Assembly: GCA_937958675.1 (NCBI GenBank) | Contig: CALGND010000067.1 | Location: forward strand, 19,080-83,079 | DNA from: an uncultured Granulosicoccaceae bacterium | Lineage (GTDB): Bacteria > Pseudomonadota > Gammaproteobacteria > Granulosicoccales > Granulosicoccaceae | Direction: 5' to 3' | DNA: 64,000 bases | Shown: positions 8,229 through 16,979 of the stretch, piece after piece | How positions within the stretch are numbered: the first letter of the stretch is position 1 | Layout of the letters: each line of letters begins with the position of its first letter | Notes under the pieces: model-generated | The model's database searches: none | What the model saw: only the letters and a program-made list of their open reading frames with translations | What the model was told of the DNA's origin: nothing | Program-made: the position numbers and the translations under genes

Positions 8229-9898
8229 CTACCGACAATCAAACGATAGGATTTACCCCACTAGCAAGCGTTGTTAGTCAGCAGCAATTGGTAGAGGCAA
8301 CGTCAATTGTTGGTTATCACTCGAAAGGTAACGTGCTAGTGATTGGCTCATCGGAGGATGCACTTCCAGCAGTGAGCCAGCTATCTGAGCTGAACGCTAC
8401 TTTGAAGGCCACAGTAGTGACAATCGACCCTCAGCTGTCAGCGATCGAAAAAAACCTAACAGAAGACGGCGTATCGCTTTATAGATCAAGTTCGTTGCAG
8501 CTTGAAGGGCATTTGGGCCACTATCATGCGGTTGCGGTTACCGATGCGGATAAGCTGGATTTGGGTGTGGGCGTGTACCTGGAAACAGGTCTGTTTGATT
8601 TGGTACTCGATTTATCGTCTGAGCCTCATTTAGTTTCAGAGCTGGCGCCGTTTGGTTATTTGCATGCGCCGGATGACACCGCATTAGCTGAAGCACTTAC
8701 TCAATTACCCGATCTAATTGGCGATTTCGAAAAACCCAAGTACTTCAATTACCGAGCGGATGTTTGTGCCCATAGCCGCAGCGAATTAAATGGTTGCAGT
8801 AACTGTATTGATGTATGTGCCGCTAATGCCATTACCACCCAGGGCGAGGGCATCAGCGTTGATCCGTATTTGTGCCAAGGCTGTGGTAGCTGCGCCACGG
8901 TTTGTCCATCTGGCGCAATGAGCTATGCCTATCCTCGTGCCAGCGATGCAATTGATCGTTCACGTAAGCTTATGGCCGAACAAGAACAATGCGCGATAGC
9001 GCTTCTGCATTCCGAGGACCACCAACAACAAGTTGATGAAGCGAACTTGGCTGTAGGGGTGCTTCCACTGGCAGTGGAGGAAGTCACGGCATTTGGGATG
9101 GATTATTGGGCAGCATTAGTGGCCTCTGGCATTCAACGTATTTATCTGGTCTTTGATAGCCAAAAAATGCGCAGCGATCGCGATGCTGTGCTGGAGCAGG
9201 CAGCTTGGTTCCATCAGCTGATGGCTGGGCTTGGCGTAACGGATGAAATCGTAATTGCCATCGATGAGACTGATGTAGCCTCACTGACAAGCCGAGTGCT
9301 GCCAGAAAATGCGCTAGCTGGAATGCAGACTGCCCAGTTTGATACTCACGATGACAAGCGACAAACGCTGCGAATGGCGATGGATCACCTATATGAGCAG
9401 CTCGGTAGCGTTGAAGCTGTGCAGGCTTTGCCGCCAGCTGCAGCGCATGGTGTTATCTCTATTGATAAGTCCAGTTGCACATTATGTATGGCCTGTGTCT
9501 CGGTTTGCCCGGCTAAGGCCTTGCTTGATGGTCAAGATTCACCAGCTGTGCGGATGATCGAAGCTAACTGTTTGCAGTGCGGCCTGTGTGAAGCTGCTTG
9601 CCCCGAGTCGGCGATTACCCTGACCTCCCAATACCGTTACGACAGCATCGAAGCGCGCAAAATATTAGCACTGAATGAAGAAGAGCCGTTTCACTGCGTA
9701 ACTTGCCACAAGGCATTTGCCAGTCAAGGGATGATCAGAAATATGCTGGGCAAGCTCAGTAGTCACTGGATGTATCAAGATGACAAAGCTTTGCGTCGCC
9801 TGAAGATGTGCGATGACTGCCGGGTTAAGGACATTTTTAATGATGACGGTAGCAAGGGTATTGAGGTGCATCGAGATGCTAGTGCTGAAGAGACGTAA
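8225..9898 (+). CDS. Multi-[4Fe-4S] ferredoxin-type protein of the fdh cluster
   Basis: 557 residues, ATGA overlap with DUF3306. It carries at least four 4Fe-4S binding motifs: CSNCIDVC near 191, CQGCGSCATVC near 217, CTLCMACVSVC near 420 and CLQCGLCEAAC near 455. Between the two pairs lies a region of about 180 residues with GMDYWAALVASGIQRIYLV, resembling a Rossmann-like or HdrA/MvhD-like fold. The C-terminus has CVTCHK and CDDCRVKD, possibly a zinc or further Fe-S site. There is no signal peptide, so it is cytoplasmic. It probably moves electrons during or after assembly of formate dehydrogenase, but its substrate is not known to me. Confidence 0.85.
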   Translation: MTTDNQTIGFTPLASVVSQQQLVEATSIVGYHSKGNVLVIGSSEDALPAVSQLSELNATLKATVVTIDPQLSAIEKNLTEDGVSLYRSSSLQLEGHLGHYHAVAVTDADKLDLGVGVYLETGLFDLVLDLSSEPHLVSELAPFGYLHAPDDTALAEALTQLPDLIGDFEKPKYFNYRADVCAHSRSELNGCSNCIDVCAANAITTQGEGISVDPYLCQGCGSCATVCPSGAMSYAYPRASDAIDRSRKLMAEQEQCAIALLHSEDHQQQVDEANLAVGVLPLAVEEVTAFGMDYWAALVASGIQRIYLVFDSQKMRSDRDAVLEQAAWFHQLMAGLGVTDEIVIAIDETDVASLTSRVLPENALAGMQTAQFDTHDDKRQTLRMAMDHLYEQLGSVEAVQALPPAAAHGVISIDKSSCTLCMACVSVCPAKALLDGQDSPAVRMIEANCLQCGLCEAACPESAITLTSQYRYDSIEARKILALNEEEPFHCVTCHKAFASQGMIRNMLGKLSSHWMYQDDKALRRLKMCDDCRVKDIFNDDGSKGIEVHRDASAEET

Positions 9899-9942
9899 TT
9901 TTGACGAGCAACTGCCTGCGTCAAAAAGCACCACAGGGTGCT
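9899..9942. terminator. Two adjacent hairpins after the ferredoxin gene
   Basis: A perfect inverted repeat TTTTGACG / CGTCAAAA (9899-9906 and 9919-9926) is followed at once by AGCACC-ACAG-GGTGCT (9927-9942). The pair lies in the 147-bp gap before the chaperone gene. There is no clear T-run after it, so it may be an attenuator, an RNA processing site or an operator rather than a full terminator. Confidence 0.4.
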
Positions 9943-10045
9943 GAAACGTTCGGAATTTGCCGGGCAGCTAGGTAAGAATTGTCGGTTTAGGCGATCTAAA
10001 TGAATGATTGGCAGGTTGGTAAAACCTTGCTTACACTACGGAGTT

Positions 10046-10681
10046 ATGACTGCAATGGCTGTGGATTCACCCACTTTCGAAATTAAGAGCGATGACCAGT
10101 TCGTCCACGATGAGCTGCAGCTGATGCGTGCCAGTGTGTACGAGCTACTCGGTCGATTGCTTGCCTCTGAACCCGATAGCAACGTTCTGGGCATATTGCG
10201 CGAAATTGAGGGGGTCGATACCAGTGATGGGCCTCTTGCAATGGGCTGGGAGCTGCTGAAGCAGGCCAGCCTTAAAGCGGATGAGGACGCAGTTACCCAA
10301 GAGTACTTTGATCTATTTGTTGGTGTAGGGCGCGGTGAGTTAGTGCCATTTGGTTCCTGGTACATCACTGGCTTTTTGATGGAAAAACCACTTGCTGCTC
10401 TACGCGCGGATCTGCGCAAGATTGGCATTGAGCGCCAAGATGGCGTAAGAGAGTCAGAAGATCACATGGCGGCATTAGCCGATGTGATGAGCATCATGAT
10501 ACGCAGTAACGAGCCGATCGAATCGCAGCAACAATTTTTTAGCACTCACATTGCCCCATGGGCCAATGCTTTTTTTAATGATGTACAAAACGCACAAGCC
10601 GCGCGATTTTATCGTTCTGTCGGTTTTTTTGGTGCCAGTTTTATCGAATTTGAAAAACAACTATTGGCCATGAAAGTTTAA
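10046..10681 (+). CDS. TorD/DmsD-family redox enzyme maturation chaperone
   Basis: About 211 residues. TorD-family chaperones bind the Tat signal of molybdoenzymes and hold them unfolded or cofactor-ready in the cytoplasm. The diagnostic part is VPFGSWYITGFLMEKPLA followed by LRADLRKIGIERQ and ESEDHMAAL. The whole protein is helical and has no signal peptide. The frame is open back to an ATG at 10004, but GGAG sits at 10040-10043, so I prefer ATG 10046 or 10055. Its place just before the Tat-signal protein and fdhA says its client is FdhA. Confidence 0.88.
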   Translation: MTAMAVDSPTFEIKSDDQFVHDELQLMRASVYELLGRLLASEPDSNVLGILREIEGVDTSDGPLAMGWELLKQASLKADEDAVTQEYFDLFVGVGRGELVPFGSWYITGFLMEKPLAALRADLRKIGIERQDGVRESEDHMAALADVMSIMIRSNEPIESQQQFFSTHIAPWANAFFNDVQNAQAARFYRSVGFFGASFIEFEKQLLAMKV

Positions 10682-10733
10682 TTGGTCTGTCGAAACGCAC
10701 GCAACAATGTCACGCAACAACGTGGAGAAACGA

Positions 10734-10955
10734 ATGACACATGATTCAAAAAAGAAACCAAAAATGATAGATGCAAAACGACGCGGGTTTCTGCAAGGCT
10801 CTGCGGTTGTGGGTACTGCGGCGGCAACGGGCGTTGCTTCAGCTGATTTGCTTGAAGTAGAGCCGGTTAAGACCCTAAAGAAAGATACTAGTAAGCACGC
10901 AGGTTACAAAGAAACCGATCGTGTTCGTGAATATTACGCCAAGGCGCGTTTCTAA
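10734..10955 (+). CDS. Small Tat-signal protein of the fdh region
   Basis: 73 residues. ATG 10734 is preferred over 10707 because GGAGA ends five bases upstream. The N-terminus has a twin-arginine motif (KRRGFLQGS) and a hydrophobic stretch (AVVGTAAATGVASA), then about 35 hydrophilic residues ending DRVREYYAKARF. It matches the short formate dehydrogenase region Tat-target proteins found just before fdhA in many proteobacteria. No cofactor site is visible. It may be a small subunit or an export helper for the FdhAB complex; the role is not established to my knowledge. Confidence 0.85.
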   Translation: MTHDSKKKPKMIDAKRRGFLQGSAVVGTAAATGVASADLLEVEPVKTLKKDTSKHAGYKETDRVREYYAKARF

Positions 10956-10964
10956 GGAGCGACT

Positions 10965-13844
10965 ATGAAACTCAAGAAAAAACAGATCGATCAAGGTGCG
11001 CAGGCACCAAGAGGCCTGCTTGGCGCAACGGTTAACCGACGCTCGTTTTTGAAAAATTCGGGTATTGCCGGTGGTGGCGCAGCCTTGGCATTTGCCGGTG
11101 GCCCCTCAATGCTGACCAAAGCTCATGCTGGTGCTGGCCCTAAAGCCGGTGTTGAAACCAAAGTCATACGTTCTGTCTGCACACACTGTTCAGTGGGTTG
11201 TGGCGTTATGGCTGAGGTTCAAGATGGTGTGTGGACAGGGCAGGAGCCGGATTTCGATTCACCTATTAATCTTGGTGCGCATTGTGCCAAAGGTGCTTCA
11301 GTGCGAGAACATGGCCATGGCGAGCGCCGACTCAAATACCCAATGAAGCTTGTTGGTGGCAAGTGGACCAAAGTATCTTGGGACACCGCCATTGGTGAGA
11401 TTGGTGATCAGATGCTGAAGATTCGCGAAGAGTCATCACCTGATTCAGTGTATTGGCTAGGTTCTGCCAAATTCAATAACGAGCAAGCGTATTTGTTTCG
11501 CAAGTTTGCTGCGTTGTGGGGTACTAACAACGTTGATCACCAAGCGCGTATTTGCCACTCAACCACGGTTGCAGGTGTAGCAAATACTTGGGGCTACGGT
11601 GCGATGACTAACTCCTATAACGACATGCAAAATTCTAAAGCGATGTTTTTTATAGGGTCCAACGCTGCGGAAGCGCATCCGGTTGCAATGCAACATATCC
11701 TTAAAGCGAAGGAGGCTGGATCAAAACTGATCGTTGTTGATCCTCGGTTTACCCGTACTGCAGCACATGCCGATCAGTATATTCAGATGCGGCCAGGCAC
11801 CGACGTGCCAGTAGTGTGGGGCATCCTGTGGCATATTTTTGAGAACGGTTGGGAAGATCAAGAGTTTATTAATCAGCGCGTTTACGGAATGGATGAAATC
11901 CGTACCGAGGTTGCCAAGTGGGAGCCTGCTGAAGTTGAGCGTGTTACGGGAATACCTGAAGCAGGTATTAAGGAAGCTGCTCAAACTATGGCTGAAAATC
12001 GCCCGGGTACTGTTGTTTGGTGCATGGGTGGTACGCAACACACGATCGGTAACAACAACACGCGTGCTTACTGCGTATTACAACTAGCGCTAGGCAATAT
12101 GGGTGTCAGCGGTGGCGGAACTAACATCTTCCGTGGTCATGACAACGTGCAGGGTGCAACGGATATGTGCGTACTGAGTCATAGCTTGCCAGGCTACTTT
12201 GGTTTGTCTGGTGGCGCTTGGAAGCATTGGTCTGGAGTTTGGGGCCTAGATCCCGAGTGGGTTGCGGGTCGCTTTGATCCTGAATCTTATGAAACCATTA
12301 AGGACAAGCCTGTCCCTGTAATGAATCGACCAGGTATGCCGGTATCACGTTGGATAGACGGTGTGCTTGAAGATCCGGATAACATTGCACAAAAAGACAA
12401 TATCCGCGCGATGGTGTTATGGGGCCATGCTCCTAACTCGCAAACACGTGGGCCCGAAATGAAGAAGGCGATGGAGAAGCTCGACTTGTTAGTCGTAATT
12501 GATCCATACCCAACTCATTCAGCCGTGCTTCCTGACAGACAAGAAGGCATGTATCTATTGCCAGCTTGTACGCAGTTTGAAACCTCCGGTTCAGTAACCG
12601 CGTCTAACCGTTCCTTGCAATGGCGTGACAAGGTTATTGAGCCTCTGTTTGAGTCATTACCCGATCACACTATCATGAGCAAGTTCGCGAAGAAGTTCGG
12701 CTACCAAGACGAGCTCTTCAAGAACATTGAAGTCAATGGTGAAGAACCACTGGTTGAAGACATCACTCGCGAGTTTAATCAGGGTATGTGGACAATTGGT
12801 TACACTGGTCAAAGCCCAGAGCGTATTAAAGAGCATATGGCGAATCGTCATACTTTTGATACCACAACCTTGCAAGCAGTGGGCGGGCCACTTGATGGTG
12901 AGTACTACGGATTGCCTTGGCCTTGTTGGGGTACGGCAGATATGAAACATCCGGGCACGCCTAACTTGTATGACACAAGCAAAGCAGTAGCTGAAGGCGG
13001 TTTGAACTTCCGTGCACGATTTGGCGTAGAACGCGACGGTGTCAATCTGCTTGCCGAAGGCTCTTATAGTGTGGGTGCAGAAATAGAAGATGGTTATCCA
13101 GAATTCACTGCCGATATTCTCAAGCAGCTTGGCTGGTGGGACGATCTCACGGCAGAAGAAAAAACGTCTGCCGAAGGCAAGAACTGGAAAACCGATGTCT
13201 CTGGTGGCATCCAACGTGTAGCAATCGAACATGGTTGTGCACCGTTTGGTAACGCCAAAGCACGAGCAGTCGTTTGGACATTTCCTGATCCGGTGCCAGT
13301 GCATCGTGAGCCGCTATACACGGCACGCTACGATTTGGTTGCTGACTATCCAACCTATGAAGATCGTAAATCGCATTACCGATTGCCTACTCGTTATGGT
13401 TCTATTCAGGCAACCGACTATTCAGGCGACTATCCACTGATACACACCAGTGGCCGCTTGGTTGAATACGAGGGTGGTGGTGATGAGTCTCGCTCTAACC
13501 CGTGGCTAGCGGAGCTTCAACAAGACATGTTTGTTGAGATCAATCCAGCTGATGCCAATGATGTGGGTATTAAAGACGAGCAAGATGTTTGGCTCGAAGG
13601 CCCAGAGGGCGGAAAGATAAAAGTAAAAGCAATGGTGACCAATCGCGTAGCGCGAGGAGTGGTGTTTACGCCATTCCACTTTGGTGGTCATTATCAAGGT
13701 GAGGACTTGCTGGATAAGTACCCAGAAGGTGCTGCACCTTTTGTGCGCGGTGAATCAGATAACACCACGATGACCTACGGCTACGACTCCGTAACTCAGA
13801 TGCAAGAGAGCAAATGCTCTTTATGCAAAATAACAGCGGCTTAA
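10965..13844 (+). CDS. fdhA: Formate dehydrogenase catalytic subunit (molybdenum or tungsten, Cys type)
   Basis: 959 residues with a good ribosome-binding site (AAGGAGC). The Tat signal NRRSFLKNSG (24-33) directs export, so the enzyme faces the periplasm. The 4Fe-4S site is CTHCSVGC (72-79) with Cys107 in GAHCAKGAS. The metal ligand is Cys197 in RICHSTTVAGV, where many formate dehydrogenases have selenocysteine; no in-frame UGA is needed. The C-terminal part contains the MoCo-binding domain. It oxidises formate to CO2 and passes electrons through FdhB to FdhC. The reverse direction cannot be excluded. Confidence 0.96.
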   Translation: MKLKKKQIDQGAQAPRGLLGATVNRRSFLKNSGIAGGGAALAFAGGPSMLTKAHAGAGPKAGVETKVIRSVCTHCSVGCGVMAEVQDGVWTGQEPDFDSPINLGAHCAKGASVREHGHGERRLKYPMKLVGGKWTKVSWDTAIGEIGDQMLKIREESSPDSVYWLGSAKFNNEQAYLFRKFAALWGTNNVDHQARICHSTTVAGVANTWGYGAMTNSYNDMQNSKAMFFIGSNAAEAHPVAMQHILKAKEAGSKLIVVDPRFTRTAAHADQYIQMRPGTDVPVVWGILWHIFENGWEDQEFINQRVYGMDEIRTEVAKWEPAEVERVTGIPEAGIKEAAQTMAENRPGTVVWCMGGTQHTIGNNNTRAYCVLQLALGNMGVSGGGTNIFRGHDNVQGATDMCVLSHSLPGYFGLSGGAWKHWSGVWGLDPEWVAGRFDPESYETIKDKPVPVMNRPGMPVSRWIDGVLEDPDNIAQKDNIRAMVLWGHAPNSQTRGPEMKKAMEKLDLLVVIDPYPTHSAVLPDRQEGMYLLPACTQFETSGSVTASNRSLQWRDKVIEPLFESLPDHTIMSKFAKKFGYQDELFKNIEVNGEEPLVEDITREFNQGMWTIGYTGQSPERIKEHMANRHTFDTTTLQAVGGPLDGEYYGLPWPCWGTADMKHPGTPNLYDTSKAVAEGGLNFRARFGVERDGVNLLAEGSYSVGAEIEDGYPEFTADILKQLGWWDDLTAEEKTSAEGKNWKTDVSGGIQRVAIEHGCAPFGNAKARAVVWTFPDPVPVHREPLYTARYDLVADYPTYEDRKSHYRLPTRYGSIQATDYSGDYPLIHTSGRLVEYEGGGDESRSNPWLAELQQDMFVEINPADANDVGIKDEQDVWLEGPEGGKIKVKAMVTNRVARGVVFTPFHFGGHYQGEDLLDKYPEGAAPFVRGESDNTTMTYGYDSVTQMQESKCSLCKITAA

Positions 13845-13860
13845 TCGCGAGGAGACCAGC

Positions 13861-14448
13861 ATGGCTAGAATGAAATTCCTATGTGATGCAGAGCGCTGCA
13901 TCGAGTGTAACGGTTGTGTTACAGCATGCAAAAACGAGCATGAAGTGCCTTGGGGTGTTAATCGCCGGCGTGTCGTCACGCTTGGTGATGGCGAGCCAGG
14001 GGAAAAATCTATTTCGGTTGCTTGCATGCATTGCTCTGACGCGCCTTGTCAGGCGGTGTGCCCGGTAGATTGTTTCTACACCACTGATGATGGCATCGTA
14101 TTGCACGATAAAAACTTGTGCATTGGTTGTGGTTACTGTTTTTATGCTTGCCCGTTTGGCGCGCCACAGTATCCACAGCAATCATCTTTTGGTGCTCGTG
14201 GCAAGATGGACAAATGCACGTTCTGTGCAGGTGGTCCAGAGGATGATTTATCCGATGCTGAATATGAGCGTTATGGACGCAACCGTATTGCTGAAGGTAC
14301 GCTACCTTTGTGCGCCGAGATGTGTGCAACCAAAGCGTTAATTGCCGGCGATGGTGATGAGGTTGCCGACATCTACCGTGAGCGTGTGCTGCAACGTGGC
14401 GGACGACCAAATACTTGGGGTTGGGAAACTGCCTACGAGGAGGGTTGA
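13861..14448 (+). CDS. fdhB: Formate dehydrogenase iron-sulfur subunit
   Basis: 195 residues, GAGGAG upstream. Four cysteine groups, CIECNGCVTAC (13-23), CMHCSDAPCQAVC (55-67), CIGCGYCFYAC (87-97) and CTFC (119-122) with CAEMC (151-155), bind four 4Fe-4S clusters as in FdhB/HybA-type ferredoxin subunits. It has no signal peptide of its own, so it is probably exported together with FdhA by the Tat system. It carries electrons from the FdhA cluster to the haems of FdhC. It lies 16 bp after fdhA and just before fdhC. Confidence 0.95.
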   Translation: MARMKFLCDAERCIECNGCVTACKNEHEVPWGVNRRRVVTLGDGEPGEKSISVACMHCSDAPCQAVCPVDCFYTTDDGIVLHDKNLCIGCGYCFYACPFGAPQYPQQSSFGARGKMDKCTFCAGGPEDDLSDAEYERYGRNRIAEGTLPLCAEMCATKALIAGDGDEVADIYRERVLQRGGRPNTWGWETAYEEG

Positions 14449-14450
14449 TC

Positions 14451-15584
14451 ATGAATCAAACCGTGAACCAGCCTGTTAAAAAAGCCAAAAAAACGCTGGC
14501 GCAACGCAATCGTATTGCTTTGTGGAGTGTGTTTTTTGTGCTTGCAACGTCGCTTGCTTTACCGCTGATGAGCTATTCGTTTCACTGGCTGGGTATGTCG
14601 GCGACAGCGCAGGAGGCGGCGGGTGTTACTAATCCACGCAACAGTATATGGAGTGCAGTTCGAGAGGGCGTTCCTGGCTACTCAGCCGTTAAAGGTGAAG
14701 GTGCCAATGTGCTTGTGCAGTCTGGTGGCACTGATTGGTTAGCAACGCGTAATGGCGCGCTTATTCAAAAGCTTCCGTGGATCATTGCGGGAATGGCTGG
14801 GTTAATTCTGTTGTTCCATTTGTTTGCTGGACGTAACAAACTGGACAATCGCGACAATCTATCTGGCCGCAAGATCAAACGTTGGAGTTGGATTGAGCGC
14901 CTAGTCCATTGGGTGACTGCCATTTCGTTTATCTTGCTGGCGATAACCGGCATTAGTATGTTGATCGGCAAAACTGCACTAATCCCTCTGCTGGGTAAAG
15001 CTGGCTTTGCTGCTTGGGCGGGTTTGGCTATCTCAATACACAACTATATTGGTCCACTGTTCAGCGTTGGTATTGCGCTGATGATTCTCATGTGGGTTTG
15101 GCACAACTTTCCCAACCGTGTTGACATGAAATGGTTGGCAGCAGGCGGTGGTTTGTTTAAGAAAAACCACCCTTCAGCTGGCCGGATGAATGCTGGTGAA
15201 AAAATCTGGTTCTGGTTGTTGGCAACGGTAGGTGTTGTAGTGTGTATTACCGGTGTGATCATGGTAGCGCCGCTACTAGGCTTTCAGCTTCCAGCTGGTC
15301 TTGATTACACTCGCGCCAATATGCAACAGGCTAATTTAATCCATGGAGTGCTTGGCGTGATTTGGACGGCTATTGCCTTGGGTCATATCTACATTGGCAC
15401 CGCCGGCACAGAAGGCGCGTTTGAGGGAATGTCTACTGGTTATGTATCGGAAGAGTGGGCGCATCAGCATCACGATCTTTGGGCTGCGAAGATGGTCGCG
15501 AAGGGAAAGGTTATTGACCCCGCCGCAACCGTTGCAAACCGTGCTGAAGCCGCTACTCCAGCGACTCCAACTGCACAAAGCTAA
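14451..15584 (+). CDS. fdhC: Formate dehydrogenase cytochrome b subunit
   Basis: 377 residues from ATG 14451, which has AGGAGGG six bases upstream; the frame is open slightly further back to 14415. It has an N-terminal membrane helix, a periplasmic loop, a second helix (LPWIIAGMAGLILLFHLFAG), then a four-helix cytochrome b domain. Likely haem ligand histidines lie in RLVHWVTA, SIHNYIGPLF and LIHGVLGVIW/GHIYIGT. The gamma subunit anchors FdhAB to the membrane and reduces quinone. The cytoplasmic C-terminus is Ala/Thr/Pro-rich. It overlaps nothing and is followed by a strong hairpin. Confidence 0.93.
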   Translation: MNQTVNQPVKKAKKTLAQRNRIALWSVFFVLATSLALPLMSYSFHWLGMSATAQEAAGVTNPRNSIWSAVREGVPGYSAVKGEGANVLVQSGGTDWLATRNGALIQKLPWIIAGMAGLILLFHLFAGRNKLDNRDNLSGRKIKRWSWIERLVHWVTAISFILLAITGISMLIGKTALIPLLGKAGFAAWAGLAISIHNYIGPLFSVGIALMILMWVWHNFPNRVDMKWLAAGGGLFKKNHPSAGRMNAGEKIWFWLLATVGVVVCITGVIMVAPLLGFQLPAGLDYTRANMQQANLIHGVLGVIWTAIALGHIYIGTAGTEGAFEGMSTGYVSEEWAHQHHDLWAAKMVAKGKVIDPAATVANRAEAATPATPTAQS

Positions 15585-15593
15585 AAAACTATT

Positions 15594-15615
15594 CCCGCCA
15601 GCGCCTGCTGGCGGG
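15594..15615. terminator. Strong hairpin after fdhC
   Basis: Perfect 9-bp stem CCCGCCAGC / GCTGGCGGG with loop GCCT, 10 bases after the fdhC stop. On the plus strand only TTAGC follows, so termination may be partial. On the minus strand the stem is followed by AATAGTTTTTT. It probably protects or limits the fdh mRNA and separates it from the next two genes. Confidence 0.6.
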
Positions 15616-15627
15616 TTAGCATAGTGA

Positions 15628-16158
15628 ATGTCAAAATTCCCTGATGAAGTCATCGTTGCCTTACACGAGACGCAACTAACGCTTAGTTGCATCCCTGTCC
15701 AAATTGATGATCAAAGTTGGCAGGCTGCGCTATTTTATGTGTTGCCGCCTGATGCGCCATGCCTTGGCAAGGGCGCTTTAATGGGTGGGCCGTTTGCAGT
15801 GGGCATTGAAGCCGATACGGTTGAACATGAAAATGCGACCTTAATCGAGATAGGTATAGATATCGCGGTTCCGGTAGAGCCCCTACAAGGTACCCTGTTG
15901 TTTCTGACCGGTCACAGCACCCCGCATCACGAAGCATTAAAATTACTCACCACTCAACAAGACATACCTTTATTTTTGGGCGATCAGCATTGCAATTTGC
16001 TGTGGCAGCAAAGGGTACCGTTAAGTGACGCTCATCGAGATGGCTTTAAACAGCTACTTGATGAAGCTATTGCCCGCGATGCGGTGATCCGAATGACTAG
16101 CCGTTACGATCCTGATGCAGCCTTTGCTGATTCATTGCAATCCAGACGATTAATTTAA
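15628..16158 (+). CDS. Unrecognised 176-residue protein downstream of fdhC
   Basis: I do not recognise a family. The protein is mixed alpha/beta, without signal peptide, membrane helix, or Cys cluster (only three Cys). It has a Gly-rich patch (CLGKGALMGGPFAVG, about residues 45-59), a TGHSTPHHEA segment with three His (about 94-103) and an acidic C-terminal part. It starts 44 bp after fdhC, just past the hairpin, and its stop lies two bases before the GTG of the ankyrin gene, so the two are coupled. A link to formate metabolism is only inference from position. Confidence 0.6.
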   Translation: MSKFPDEVIVALHETQLTLSCIPVQIDDQSWQAALFYVLPPDAPCLGKGALMGGPFAVGIEADTVEHENATLIEIGIDIAVPVEPLQGTLLFLTGHSTPHHEALKLLTTQQDIPLFLGDQHCNLLWQQRVPLSDAHRDGFKQLLDEAIARDAVIRMTSRYDPDAAFADSLQSRRLI

Positions 16159-16160
16159 TT

Positions 16161-16979
16161 GTGATCTACCGACCGACACCGCTATTTTCTCGCGTTTGGC
16201 TAGCGTTAGTCGCAAAGTTATTTGCAATATTCATAGCCATTACTTTGAGTGGGACGTGCTTCGCAAACAGTGATGTCCTTAAGCTTGATACAACTGCTAG
16301 CACTGAATCCTTATGGATTAAAGCCATCAGTAATGATGATGTTAATCAGTTGCAATCCTTACTGTCTAAAAATTCTCAAACAAACTCCTTGCTTGAAACC
16401 TCCGCACCAAATGGTAAAACCGCCTTAATGGTTGCCAGTAAAAAGGGAAACCTGGCATTGGTTAAAGCGCTACTCAATTCTGGTGCGTCTGTTAACACGG
16501 TGACTAAAACAGGCGGTAATGCTTTTATGTTTGCCGTGCTTGGCAATCATATTGATATCGCTAAGTGGTTGGCTACGCAAAAAGCTCATATCAGTGCTGC
16601 AGGTTCGAATGGTTGGAGTGCGGTGACGATTGCGGCGGCGATGGGGCATACTGAGGTTTTAAGATGGTTAACAACCTTGGATTCGCCTATTGATGTGCCT
16701 GACGTATATCGTTTTACGCCATTAATGCGCGCGGCTGATAATGGTCACGTCGAGGTTGTGAAGTTATTGTTAGAGACGAAAGCTGTGGATGTTAACGCAG
16801 GCGATGAGTGGGAAAACACAGCCTTGCATTTCGTTATGGCTAACAGAAACATTGACGTACTTGAGCTATTACTGCAAAAGGGTGCGGATATTGATAAGGC
16901 TAATCGCGATGGGATTACCCCTGGCTCTATGTTGAGCCAGTGGCCGGAAGCTCAAGAGGTAGTTGATCGCTTTCAATAA
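16161..16979 (+). CDS. Exported ankyrin-repeat protein
   Basis: 272 residues from a GTG start. Residues 1-36 form a signal peptide (a basic start, hydrophobic LFAIFIAITLSG, then CFAN), so the protein is probably periplasmic or a membrane-anchored product. From about residue 75 there are five to six ankyrin repeats (NGKTALMVASKKGNLALVK, RFTPLMRAADNGHVEVVKL and WENTALHFVMANRNIDVLE are clear). Ankyrin repeats bind partner proteins. The 3' end overlaps the convergent patatin gene by 53 bp. The partner is unknown. Confidence 0.85.
   Translation: MIYRPTPLFSRVWLALVAKLFAIFIAITLSGTCFANSDVLKLDTTASTESLWIKAISNDDVNQLQSLLSKNSQTNSLLETSAPNGKTALMVASKKGNLALVKALLNSGASVNTVTKTGGNAFMFAVLGNHIDIAKWLATQKAHISAAGSNGWSAVTIAAAMGHTEVLRWLTTLDSPIDVPDVYRFTPLMRAADNGHVEVVKLLLETKAVDVNAGDEWENTALHFVMANRNIDVLELLLQKGADIDKANRDGITPGSMLSQWPEAQEVVDRFQ

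Noticed and set aside
11540..11580. Possible selenocysteine site in fdhA
   Set aside because: The active-site codon at residue 197 is a Cys codon (TGC), and no in-frame TGA occurs in the gene, so no SECIS element is required.
12657..13304. Long open frame of 215 codons on the minus strand
   Set aside because: It lies wholly inside fdhA, which has clear conserved motifs; the antisense frame is Cys/His/Phe-rich without a family and without a ribosome-binding site.
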